A stretch of 64,000 nucleotides of DNA, taken from Holothuria scabra (lineage: Eukaryota > Echinodermata > Holothuroidea > Aspidochirotida > Holothuriidae). Position 1 is the first letter of the stretch. The number at the start of each line of letters is the position of its first letter. The translations under genes were made by a program, and so were the position numbers. The stretch lies in contig CM074193.1 in assembly GCA_037179385.1 (NCBI GenBank), positions 5,291,547 through 5,355,546 on the forward strand. Direction: 5' to 3'. This document shows positions 25,339-36,400 of the stretch, one piece after another. The notes below the pieces were generated by a model, which was given only the letters and a program-made list of their open reading frames with translations, was not told the origin of the DNA and made no database searches.

Positions 25339-26182
25339 AAAGAATGGAGAAATTTGGGTCATTCAGTAAATAAATAAAGTGTCAGGGTAATCAAAGTCGA
25401 CTTAGGTCCTTTTTATATTTCAGGACCATTCCCCGAAATCATGTTCTCATCCGACAATTATTTTTTGTTTTGTTGAATGTTTGTAGATTTGCATTTGTTT
25501 ATCTCTTGTATTCATGTTTAATCGCTTTTTACCTCAGTTAATTAAAGTTTCTAGATTACATATATAGCATGAGAAGTTTACAAACTTTCCATTTCCGAAG
25601 TAGTTATTGTTGACTTCAAGTTACACACCAGACACAAAATAAAAAGAACAAAACATTCATTGTTATCACGGTGAGGAAGTGATATAACCTCTTCTGCATT
25701 TAAGCTCACTTTGGAGCACAAATGTAGTAACTTCATTTGTTGATATCGTTTTGAATGGAGGTTTCACCAAATTCTTCACTTAGTTCCTCTTTTATGAGTG
25801 AAAATCAAATTTTTGCTTAAGCTTTCCCTTTATTTATACAAAAAGTCCGAATCTTGACCGAATTTTTCAAAAATTTCCCCGAAAACAACGAAGCACGTAC
25901 CATATGTCCGGATACTGTACATAGAAATCAAAGAAATTACAAAAATTATAGACGCAAATGGCAGCAAATGGAAAATATTTAATTCTCAAATTCACTTCTA
26001 CTGTTGGTGGTTGGGGCGGAAATGTCACGAAGTGTGGTTTCATTGATTAGATGAAATTATTAGAAAGGTTGGGAGGATCAATTGGGGTTGAACTGAGACT
26101 GTGTATCAAAATTAAGTTGTTGTTAAGTCTGACGACATTACTAGATGAAGGATGACAACCACCTCCTTAACTTGTGTATTTA
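25339..26182. other. Non-coding stretch with a dispersed repeat
   Basis: 25660-25830 repeats 1030-1235 (GTGAGGAAGTGATATAA, GATATC and TTTTTGCTTAAGC). No gene was recognised in the rest. Confidence 0.45.
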
Positions 26183-26668
26183 AAGTGTTCCTCAAGTAAA
26201 ATAAAATAAAATCCAAAAATATGTATCATAAACAGGAAAAAAAAATTAGTCCATAAATTGCGCAATAGTTTGTGACTTTCTTGTTGTGCAACTCACATTA
26301 CCCACTGTGTCGCTATAATGTTTTTATGACCTTGAACACTTCCTGTTTGCGTGCATCGCATCTTGCAAAGAGAGGGCTTGATTCATTACATCATCCCATA
26401 AGAGTAAGAGTGCTCTCACACCTTAGTACAAGATGCAGTAACTTTTAGAAAAACAAACAAAGAAATACAAAGATTTTATTTTGAGTAGTACAACAATGAC
26501 ATGATAAGTTATATTGCACAATGTACCATTTTAATTGGAGTGTATAAACTTCAAAAATTTTATATCTCAGCTTAAGAATGTCCTACAAAGATAAGAGTTA
26601 AACTATTGGAATTCATTTTTCATGCTGTTTAGTATATATTTTCTAAATTTTTGACTTGAGGTACACTT
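26183..26668. mobile_element. Long-terminal-inverted-repeat MITE, second copy
   Basis: The ends AAGTGTTCCTCAAGT and ACTTGAGGTACACTT are inverted repeats, and the right arm TTTTATATCTCAGCTTAAGA matches the 45-kb copy. The central part CTCTTACACC... is inverted relative to the other copies (26380-26440). Confidence 0.65.
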
Positions 26669-27272
26669 TAATAATTCCATTATCCCTATCGGGTCGTTTT
26701 AGAGTTCCCAGTACTGTTACCGATCGTCACTCTTCTTCCTTAGTTGCACGTGCAATAAAATACAGATTCTTAGAAATGACCCCCCCCCCTTTTTTTTTTG
26801 AAGCATTTTATTGTATTTGGTATTTTCAAGTCCCCCTTTTTCTAAGTATCTTAATGTCATTTATTCAACTTACACATTATGTAGCCGTATCTAAATTTAT
26901 CCGTTTGCTGTTTTAGATTTTAATGTTTGTTTTGAACTGCTTGTTTGCAACCTCACTTCTCTTTGGTCGAATTAAGTTTTATTGTATTCTATGTTCTGTT
27001 CTGTTCTATATTGGACGAAAAATGCAAAAGAGTTCTTGAATCATGTTTATGGCTCTGGACGAGATGGTATACGGTTGTCTGCAGTGTTGAAAATTTTGCC
27101 CGAAATATAAAATCAAAGAAATCTTATATTCTTGTGACGTCAAATTTATGAATGACAATACCACCAATTCAATTTTAATCAGAATGCTGAAAGTTGAGAC
27201 GTATTAGAGCAGCCTATGGGAAAACCGTTTTGCAGTTTTCAATCAGAGTAACCTTATACTTGACTGTGCCAA
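26669..27272. other. Non-coding stretch, no gene seen
   Basis: Short C- and T-runs lie at about 26780-26800. No exon or RNA gene was recognised. Confidence 0.45.
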
Positions 27273-27276
27273 TTAA

Positions 27277-27517
27277 CCCTTTACCGTTGTTTGGGTCCTT
27301 TTGGACCCATGCGGAGAGCTCGGCTGTCACCCATCTTTACTGTTTCACGCGGAGCTCGAAACTGCGAGTAGCTACCCGAAAATTCGGCCACAACAACAAT
27401 AGTTTAGGTCACGGGGTCAATGGCCTACGGAAGCCGATGCGGGGCGGACTACGTCCGCTTTTCCGCCCACTCCCGAAGCGCGCAAATATGCCCCGATCGG
27501 AGCACAACGGTAAAGGG
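27277..27517. mobile_element. piggyBac-type MITE, copy 1
   Basis: TTAA flanks both ends (27273-27276 and 27518-27521). The termini are CCCTTTACCGTTG and its complement CAACGGTAAAGGG. TTAA target duplication with CCC...GGG ends is the mark of piggyBac transposons. The 241-bp GC-rich interior is itself partly palindromic: TTGGGTCCTTTTGGACCCA lies near one end. A second copy in inverted orientation is at 49448-49697. Confidence 0.85.
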
Positions 27518-27521
27518 TTAA

Positions 27522-28480
27522 ACTTGCTAAAATTTCTTGGCCTGCATTGTTGACCCGAAATTTAAACAACGGTTACAAAAAGAAAACAAATAGGGTGAGA
27601 GGTGAGGGCTTTTGCTCATTTTTACATATAACCTTAAGGTGCTTGAATATTTATGTTAAATCTCCCTCGACACGTGACATGTCGTATTTTCTCAAAAGTT
27701 GTCACTGAGTAAAAGTCATTTTAGAAAACCACTCCATATCCGGCATCTAGCTACGAGATTTCACATGAACCGATTGAATAGAAAAGTAAAGGCTGAAGTT
27801 TTAAGGCTTGTATATAAAGAGCTATTTGTCGATTGTTGATATAACTTCGAATTTGGAAGCGGAACTGTAAATTTTTTGATGGGTTAAGATGTACAAAGTG
27901 CATGAGGACACAGAAAGAGGTAGGGTAAAAGGATATTTCCTAGGGGGTACTGTAACACCACTAGATATCTTAAAAATGCTTAATCTAAAAATAGGCTCCA
28001 GCGGGGCAAATTGCGACTAAAAATTTTGACTTTCGGTTAGACGAATTGAAAATAATTGGATTTAAGCTTGTTAAAGAAGTAAAAAATATGGGTTTTGTGA
28101 GGAAGAATCTGCTTCCCTCATAATCCAAGCCAGGTCCAATTCACCGGCCCATCAGATCCTAGAAAATCCAACGCTAGTGCAGTGTTACTGTGTCAAGGTT
28201 GTATTGTACCTTGCATGGACCGCGTAAACGCGAGAGCTGCCCGGGCTTGCCCGCCCACTTTTAATGCCGTGATATTTTGGGCCTTCTTCAACTGTGCTTC
28301 GGGCCACCTTACTGTGCATCTATTTTTCAAACATACTGGGCCGCTTCGATGGTTAGGTCCCACATTTTAAAATTGGCTCCTCGGTCTATGCCTTATTAGC
28401 GTATTATTGAATTTTTAAACGCCTTTTTGTGATCATTTTCGATAAAAGAAAATGTTTGTCATTGATCGATTTCGCATATA
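27522..28480. other. Non-coding stretch, no gene seen
   Basis: A GC-richer block lies at about 28200-28360, but no protein or RNA family was recognised. Confidence 0.45.
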
Positions 28481-28731
28481 GACGAGTCCAGTCAGAGCTT
28501 GTGTTTAGTGACTGTAGACAGCCATTAATGGTCCATCGGCCTTAAATCGTCTTCATTTATTGTCTACATGAACTTTAAACCCAGATAATCAATGAAATTG
28601 AAGGAGTTAAGATCCAATTTAGTGTACAACCATTCATGGTACAGGTAAGCGAGGAAATTGAAAGATGATAGACGCCAGCTACGGCCGACTTAAATCAGAC
28701 CATCAGTTGCTGTCCGGAATCGTCTACCAGA
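28481..28731 (-). mobile_element. MITE family with TATAGACGAATCC ends, copy C
   Basis: TATAGACGAGTCC at the left and GGAATCGTCTA at the right are inverted. The inner words GTGTACAACCATTCATGG and AGGAAATTGAAAGATGATAGACG follow copy A. Confidence 0.65.
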
Positions 28732-28769
28732 GAAGCACAGTAGTTCACGTGATCGGTTGCAGGTTGGTT

Positions 28770-28945
28770 GTATGGAGTTAACTGGTCCAGTTTCCGACCA
28801 ATTGGTCAAAGTCGAGCCGACCAAAGCCTTTTTTGCCGGTTGTGATTCACTGGCTTGTTTCCCTCCTCCGTCATTGCTTTAGGCTGAGGTGTGTGTGTGT
28901 GGGGGGGGGGGGGCAAATACTTCCCCTTGACTACAGGTCTGTTGT
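28770..28945 (+). repeat. SINE-like dispersed repeat, copy 2
   Basis: GGAGTTAACTGGTCCAGTTTCC and TTGTTTCCCTCCTCCGTCA match the copies at 5358-5560 and 62422-62700. A G-run follows a short (TG)n at about 28888-28913. Confidence 0.45.
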
Positions 28946-29141
28946 TTGTTACTTTAAAGCGAAGGAATATGTGAAAAATTACGTCAACACAGAATTAAGA
29001 CATTTGAATCAGCATCGAAGTTATTGTAAACTAGAGATGTTTCCTTTTTTTTTATTTTTTATCGAACTTACGTCATATTATTCATAGTTACCTCACTACA
29101 ATGTAAAAGTTGCTCAAAATTGTTGTAAATTTACAGACCCC

Positions 29142-29229
29142 AAAATAAAGAGAAGTATTAAGATTACTGAAAAGTTCTGGAAATAAGCCTCCAGAACTTT
29201 TCCGTAATCCTTATTTATCTCTTTATTTT
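29142..29229. repeat. Long imperfect hairpin, about 40-bp stem
   Basis: AAAATAAAGAGA...AGTTCTGGA (29142-29181) pairs with TCCAGAACTT...TCTCTTTATTTT (29189-29229) around a 7-nt loop with few mismatches. Weaker pairing continues outward to about 29098 and 29270. The size is like a microRNA precursor but also like a small MITE; no mature sequence was recognised. Confidence 0.55.
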
Positions 29230-29270
29230 GTTGTTTTTGTAAATCTACTGTATTTTTTACATTGTACAGG

Positions 29271-32200
29271 CCTAAGCCATGTACCGAAATGCCTCACAAA
29301 ATAAGTGATTTAAATTTGATTTTTTTTATCTTTTTCAATTTTTATTGTTTTATATTTTCTCTTGGCCGACCTAGGGAACAGGGGCAAAGGGTCCTCTGGA
29401 TTTGCCGTTTGTGGTTCGGTTAGGTAGTTATAGATGGAGTTTTACCGACCAGTTTGCGGTTAGGGATTGGCGCTACCGTTGACTAGTGAGTACATTTTTT
29501 CTGCTCTATTAATTTTATTAACATGAAATAAACTTTATGTGATTTCTTTAGATGGTTCTTCCTGCTAGAAAAAAATGACATCTAAAATGCGTATCTTGGT
29601 CTGCAGGTAGATTGAGGCACGCAGTCTGAAAATAGTCCCCCGTGCATCTTACGAGGTAGTGATATGTTTGTCTTCTACAGTATAGATATCCAACGAAAGC
29701 GCGTCTTGCATGCAGTGTTTACAAACTAGAAACTCTGGCAATGAGCAAATCCATTGTAGAAGTTGGAGTAGAGATGAAAACAGAATTTATTTTCTGCATA
29801 CAGTCTTAATGGGTAGGGTCCGACGTCGGTGCGCAGGGTCGCCATTGAGGGCAAATGACATTCGTGTCCGTTGGAAATTCTTTATTCCCCGTCTGCCCTA
29901 TACCCCCATGAGATTTGGGGCTTTCCACAAGGAAGATTTTTTCCAAAATTTCCAGGACGTTCTGCACCAATGGAAAGTGGTGCTCAGTTCTGGTAGACTT
30001 TCAGGTAGGATTACCTGTTTCTTTCAAAAATCGCATTTTAATGCCCATCAACTGCTTCCCCTAGAGTTTAACCCTTCCTTTTTATAAAACTTGCTAGATC
30101 CGTAGCTTTTGGTAGTTTACAGTTTGCTACCAAGAAAATGTTACTCAGAGTTTTTAGTAGATACAATTACCCTTACCCTCACAAATACCTAAAGCCCAGG
30201 AACTTCCGGGGCCGTCCGTTGTTGGACCCCACCGGCTGGTCCTATAAGGCACGGGTGACACGAGGATTTGCCTGACAGAGGAATCAAGCTCTCCAACTGG
30301 TGGGGGCAGCATTAACCTGAGGCCCCGACAAGAGCCATAGCTTAGTCCCGGTGTGTCTTGACTCGGTAGAATTTGATGCCGAAATTTTTTGTTTTGACAA
30401 AAGAAAATTTAAAATTTTTGAAAGAAATTTGGCTTTTGTAAGGACCATTAAAAGTTGAAGTGTTTATTAAAGAATCTGTCTTTCATATGGCCAAAACCAA
30501 AAATATCTGAAATTCATTTGGGGTTACGCATTTCTTCGTACGTAGGCATACGCACTAAGGCTTTCAGATGGAACTGGAAATTGGCCCTAAAATTTTTCCC
30601 TATTGAACGGAGATGTGATAATGACGAGCTTCTTTTAATGGAGAAATTTTGGAGTTAAATAAAATAAAATATAGTTCATTGTTCAGGTTGTACTAAAAAA
30701 TTAAGTTTTGTATTAAGTGATATGCCTTTCAAGAGCAAAATTAGGTAAACTGTAAGGGTGATTAACATAGTTGGCTTCTATTAATTATTGTACGGATTAT
30801 CCATCGAAATTGGAAAATTTTGCCCTTCAAGTTGAACAATCTGAAGCTTATATTGGAGAAAATTGTTATTTTATGACAGATTTGGGGGTTTTTATGGGAG
30901 AAGCTGACCCTCTTATGAGAAAAATCAAGAAGGGCCGATTTGTAGTTTTGTTGGGGTTATATATTAAATGTCATCATACAGATTAAGGCCCTCGGACCAT
31001 ATTGGAAAATTTTTCCTGCGGAAAAGTTTGGCTTCCCATATATTTGAAATATTATGTTTTATATATTGACATAGACATACGGGAACGTTTCGGTTTGGGA
31101 GGGGTCAGATTTTCTTTTTTTTTTGTCCGAAAAATGTAATCTACCCGGAAGACTATCTAAGTGGAGCGCACAGAAATTTTTGAAAAATTGAGAACCCCAG
31201 ATAGCAGGAAATGGTATTTCCCAGGCTTGTAACTAGAAACAAAGCAGTGGTCATTTTTAGCTTTCTTTCACAATAAAATTTTCACTTCATAATATTGCCC
31301 CAAAACGAAGAATAATTTGCAAGCATGCATTGTTCTGTTTAGCAATCTTTCCGATCTCTGATCAAAACAATGTCTAAGCGGAGGGCCACTATCAGGTGGC
31401 GCGGGGCTTACAGAGAGTTAAAAAAATGTTACCCTTCAGACAGTTGGAAATGGCATTTCAAAGACTTGTAAGTTGTAACTAGAAATGAAACAGTCTTTAT
31501 TTTGAGTTTTACTTAAATAGAAAAAACACTGCGTGCTAAGTGATTAGAAAGTTACCAGATAACAGGTACCGCTACAACTAGATGTAATGGTTTTGCCTCT
31601 ATCCTCGGGAAAACTATGCAACCGACAGAATTGAAAACATACTAATGGTTTTGACTCTAAATCTTCGTTGTATCCTATTGCAAGGTCCACTAAATAAATG
31701 AAATTTTCTACGTGACTGCAAGAACTCCGAATTATAAATGACTTTACCTCCAACGTATTTCAGTGAAAAAATGTCACGTTTTAATGTGGCCTGAAATGAA
31801 TTTCCAGTCACACTTATGGGGAGACATTCTCACACCACTGTGTAACTGAAAACGACTTGGCCTATTTTCAGTACCATTGCTAGAATTCGGCCGTCGGGGG
31901 CAGGCCAGATGGGAGACCCCTTGGCACTGCATGCACCTGAACGACCTCTCGCCCGTTTTTGTAAGGAAAATTCGGAACTGTGAGTTTCTTTGAAGAGTAT
32001 GGTCTCCTCTAATCAAAATAAAGAAGATCGTCCGGGTGACTAAAGTTTATCAGGCTTACCTCTTTTATCGTGGGCCTACAGATGAAGGCTCCCAGACGAA
32101 ACTGGATTCTCTCAACCGACGACATGGGAAGGACAGTCTTCCCCGACGGGGACATGACCCCCGCTGGTGCCACCCTTGGTTACGTCTGAAAGTGCAACTT

Positions 32201-32584
32201 CCAGCTCACCGGTCTAAGGCTTGTGCACACGGGTTAAAGATGGGGCAAGATACACAGAATGAGATAAAACAGAGCTAAGAAGAACTGATTGAAATCCGAT
32301 TCCGATATGTATGAAAATATAGTTACAACAGAAGAAAATATGTTCAAGATCACCCTCTAACTAACTTCAGTACTTTAAGGGATTTTTTTAATTGATTTTT
32401 CATTATTATAGACAAAACCGCCGACCCTCCCCCCCCCCGACTGGTGCCTTCCTTGCCCTAAGGCGGGCCCAGCGGTCCACCCGTTAGGGCCTCACGCTCC
32501 GCATCGGTTGGGGTTTCCGGTGGTCCGGTTTGTCTAGTTCACCTGCAAAATCATGTTGTCTCCTACTTTCCCCTAGAATAAACA
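29271..32584. other. Non-coding stretch with internal repeats, no gene seen
   Basis: Two related blocks at about 31145-31260 and 31380-31490 share GGCTTGTAACTAGAAA-type words with 22440-22570. GC-rich pieces lie at about 30190-30370, 32060-32240 and 32430-32560 and look transposon-derived, but no protein domain is visible. None of the open frames has a recognisable product. Confidence 0.45.
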
Positions 32585-33150
32585 GTCTGGATCTGGATCT
32601 GGAAAAATACTGCACAACACTCCTGGTGGAGTCAAACGTGCAGGGTTGAGTGTGCGCATGTAGTTAGTCGTCCCGTCTGAGGATCCATAAGGCTGCGCTC
32701 TTGAATTGCTTGGGGTCCTCGAGATCTGTAATGTTCTGGGGGAGTAGGTTCCAGTCTCTGACGGTCCGAGGAAAGAAACTGTATTTGTAGCAGTCCTTAT
32801 TGGTTGCTATATTTGTAAAGCTATTAGAATGGTGATGTCTAGAGGGCCGCCGGGCCGGTTGTAGGTTGTTGATTGGCAAGGCTAGGAGGCCCAATCTGGC
32901 TTTGTGAAGAATTGCTAGCCTGTTGGCAGTACGCCTGTTTTTGAGACTATCTCACCCTAGATCGTTTAGCATTTCAGTCACACTACTATGGGGGGAATAG
33001 TCATTATAAACAAACCTAGCAGCCCTACGCTGAATTTGCTCAACCTTATTGGATAGGGAAGTGGTGTAGGGATCCCAAACAGAAGATGAATACTCCAATA
33101 AAGGCCTAACAAGTGTGACACCGCAGCCTGACACCCTAGCCATTAGTTGT
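32585..33150 (-). pseudogene. LINE 3' fragment: C-terminal end of a reverse transcriptase ORF
   Basis: On the minus strand it reads VRPLLEYSSSVWDPY, VEQIQRRAARFVYNDY, a stop, then NRRTANRLAILHKARLGL and FPRTVRDWNLLP. This is the usual C-terminal segment of CR1/L2-like ORF2. It ends (lower coordinates) with a (CCAGAT)n tail at about 32587-32604. Only this end is present, so it is 5'-truncated, and the in-frame stop near 32950 shows decay. It lies 250 bases upstream of EIF1A on the opposite strand. Confidence 0.85.
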
Positions 33151-33403
33151 CAATCCTCCTTGCTGTGGCACGTAACGGCGAGTCGTGTTACGTCCTTTGT
33201 TTCTTGAGTAATTCAGTTGAGCGCCATCTAGAATGACTATTATTTCGCAAGAACTCAGCTCAGAAAGTAAATTCTCAATCCGTGAGTCGACTATCTGCAC
33301 AACAACGTGACGTCTTGTTACAGCTGGCTGTTGTAATTATCTGTTGCCTTTAATCGCAACCTACATTCACTATTTTCAAATATTGCAAGAATACGAAATC
33401 ATT
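33150..33403 (+). promoter_or_regulatory. Probable EIF1A promoter and 5' UTR
   Basis: This is unique-looking sequence between the end of a LINE fragment (about 33150) and the EIF1A start codon. It carries a CRE-like GTGACGTC around 33307-33314, a TTACGTCC at about 33188 and a GCGCCATCT (YY1-like core) at about 33231. No TATA box is evident. The transcription start cannot be placed from sequence alone. The assignment rests on position and motifs, so it is inference. Confidence 0.45.
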
Positions 33404-36400
33404 ATGCCGAAGAATAAGGGTAAGTATTTTTTGAGTAACAATCGTTTGTTTTAAGGTATTATTCCATCGTTCGATCAAGAGCGGGAAGTCGCCCTAACGC
33501 AACGATAATTAGCGTAGCCCAAGTAGGCCTAAGTTAGGCCTAAGAAACTTACCCTATCAGTATATAGTATATGGCCTAGCCAATGCATTTGCCTTTAACG
33601 TTAGGCCTAAACCTTAGGCCTATCCAGTCACAAACTTCCCCTTGCATGCTTTCCCCCCTCTGCCAAAATACCCGGGTGTCGTTAATGTTTCTTCAAAATC
33701 CTTATGGAACAGCAGCGTCCAGTCCTTTGCAAATCGACTTAGCCTAGCCGAATTGCTGGAACAGTGTGTCTAAAACTGCATAGCTAGCTACACATTTCAG
33801 CATGTGAATACGTCTAGCCTAACCTCTAATTTTTGTCTAGGCCTAAGGTACCCTTTACATTGGCCTAGAAAAACAAGCTTACTCTAGCCTAGATTAAGGG
33901 AGCATTGAATGCGGTGAAAGTAATAGACAAAACATCATTTTTTTGCATTTTTTACCATATGATTACCTTTCAAACTGGGCAGTGAAAATATAAACCTACG
34001 GCAGCACCATAGGCCTATTATGCTTTCATACAGTACAGTGCATGAGAACAGAACTTGGCCATTTCGCCCTCTTTCCAGTTTGCCCCTAAATATCAGTTTG
34101 CCCCAAATTTCTTAAATTGGGCCCCTTATTTATGAAAGTAACCAAATCATATCCTTGCTACAAGTTTGGTACCTCCATTATTTACTCACAGGAAAGGGAG
34201 GAAAGAACAGAAGAAGGGGAAAGAATGAGAATGAGTCAGAAAAGAGAGAACTGGTTTTCAAAGATGATGGACAGGGTAAGTGCTAACTGCTCAGTGCAAA
34301 ATGTGTTGCGTTGAGTGCCCTTCAAAACTTGTCATCAGAAGGGCTGAAGAAAAATGTTTATTTCCCAGAATTACCAGACAGGGCACAAAATTTCCCACAA
34401 TTCTTTCTATATTTCACATGTTTGATGACTAAGTACTTCCCTGATTTCCATTACTCATTGTTTATTCTGAAATTATTGCTATTTGTTCTGTTTAAAGGTT
34501 TTGAATTTACCATTTTATCCAGTCTTTAAATTTCATCCATATGCAGCACCTCGACAAAACAGCTAGTGGAAAACTGTTGTGAACAAGGCAAAAAGAAAAA
34601 AATGCTGTTCAGATTTTTTTTCTTTGTGTTACTTTGAAGTTAAACTTTTACAAATGGATTTGAGGATATTGAACCTAATACAGTTTTCTCATTTAGTGTC
34701 AGTGGTAGTGATCTTTAGATTTCATGATGATGATGTCAGCTAGAACGTAATTACATCACCTCCTGCGTTACCCCTGCCATTTCACAGCTTGGGGTAGCAA
34801 TTATTCTCATTGCCTTTGAAAGAGCATAGACACAAATGAGGTCACTTCATTGTAGATGGGATCTCCCAAATGATTCCTGTGGTTATCCTTTCAAGATAGA
34901 TTGCAAGTTCTCTAGACTAAACTTAAGAAAATATTTCCTTTCACAAAGAGTTGTTAACATTTGGAAATTTGGAATAGCCTGTCAGATCCAGTTGTGTCTG
35001 CAAACACTGTAAATGAGTTTAATTAAGGGAACTTTTCATTTAAATTTACTGCCCAAGAATTTCACACTGTTCATCAGTGTTGCGGGGAAACCTACAGTTG
35101 GGTGTAACTGGTTACTTACCATTATATGGAAACTTTGTGACTGCTGTAGGTTTTGCCCCAAAATCTGATAAGATCATCAGGTTCATAGTGCAATTTAGCC
35201 AATGAAATGTGATACTCTAGTAATACATGAGTTCAATCAGAGATACTTGAGTGACTTAGTGTGAATTTTTTTTTTTTTATGGGAATAAAGTTGATTAGTT
35301 AGATTGTGGTTAAATGACATCAATAGACATGTGTTACATAGCCTTAGCTGGATAGGTAGCTAGGTAGACAGATAATGTGTCTTCCAAGTTAAAAAAAAAA
35401 AAAACTGTTCAAATCCTGCCATTAGGGTGCCTTATACATCTGATTGGAAATGCTGTAGACATATTCTACAACCCACAGGCCACAGGGGAAGGGAACAAGG
35501 CTAAGATATTATTTACAATTGTGGTTTATAACTGATGTGGATGCATGCCTTGAATATTGACACACGAGAGTGTGATCACACTACATTATTCACCTCAAAT
35601 CACTATGAAGAAGTGAGATTTTGTGCACACCTGGATAAACAATTAAAACCAATGTAGCATATAAAGTTAATAAAACAGTACACCTATTATACTGTCAATT
35701 TTTAAAAGAATGGTATGTGTAGTACACCTGGTAAATCAGAAACTTAAGGGCTGTGAAAGTAATTTTTTTTTTATCTTATCCTATTTACAGAGTATGCCCA
35801 AGTGTTGAAAATGCTTGGTAATGGGCGGTTGGAAGCACATTGCTTTGACGGAGTCAAAAGATTGTGTCACATTAGAGGAAAACTTAGAAAGAAGGTAAAA
35901 GGTTATCTTGATTCAAGTTTATCATGTGTAACATGCCAAGGCTGCCATTTTCATTAAAAATGTCTTCATCTATGTGTGGAGTTTGTCGTGCCTTATAAAT
36001 GATGGAGGGTATGGCAACATGACAATTCTTCTTATAAACATAATGAGTCAAGTTCCACATCAAAAAGTTCTGCAAAAAATTAAAATTTTGAATTTTTCAG
36101 TATCCCAGCTTGGAACAATTTTGTTCATAATTTGAAAGAAGTGTATAGTCATGCAACTTTAAACCCTTTGCTTTGCATGGTTTGCTGTGAAACTTTAGTA
36201 CTCGACTGTGTTCTGGAGTACCTCATTTCAATCTGTGATGTGTAATTGTGTTTTGGACAAGGAATGAGCTTGAAGAGGAGATATTTTATACATAGTTAGC
36301 CACTTCAGGTACAGGGAGTGCAAATATGGCGGCATCTATGCAAAAACTTATTATTTGGTGGAACATGTAGATACATATTGTGATATAATTGTAATATAAT

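Noticed and set aside
27194..27553. 119-codon plus-strand frame
   Set aside because: It is mostly the GC-rich interior of the piggyBac-type MITE; the inverted copy at 49 kb does not keep the frame.
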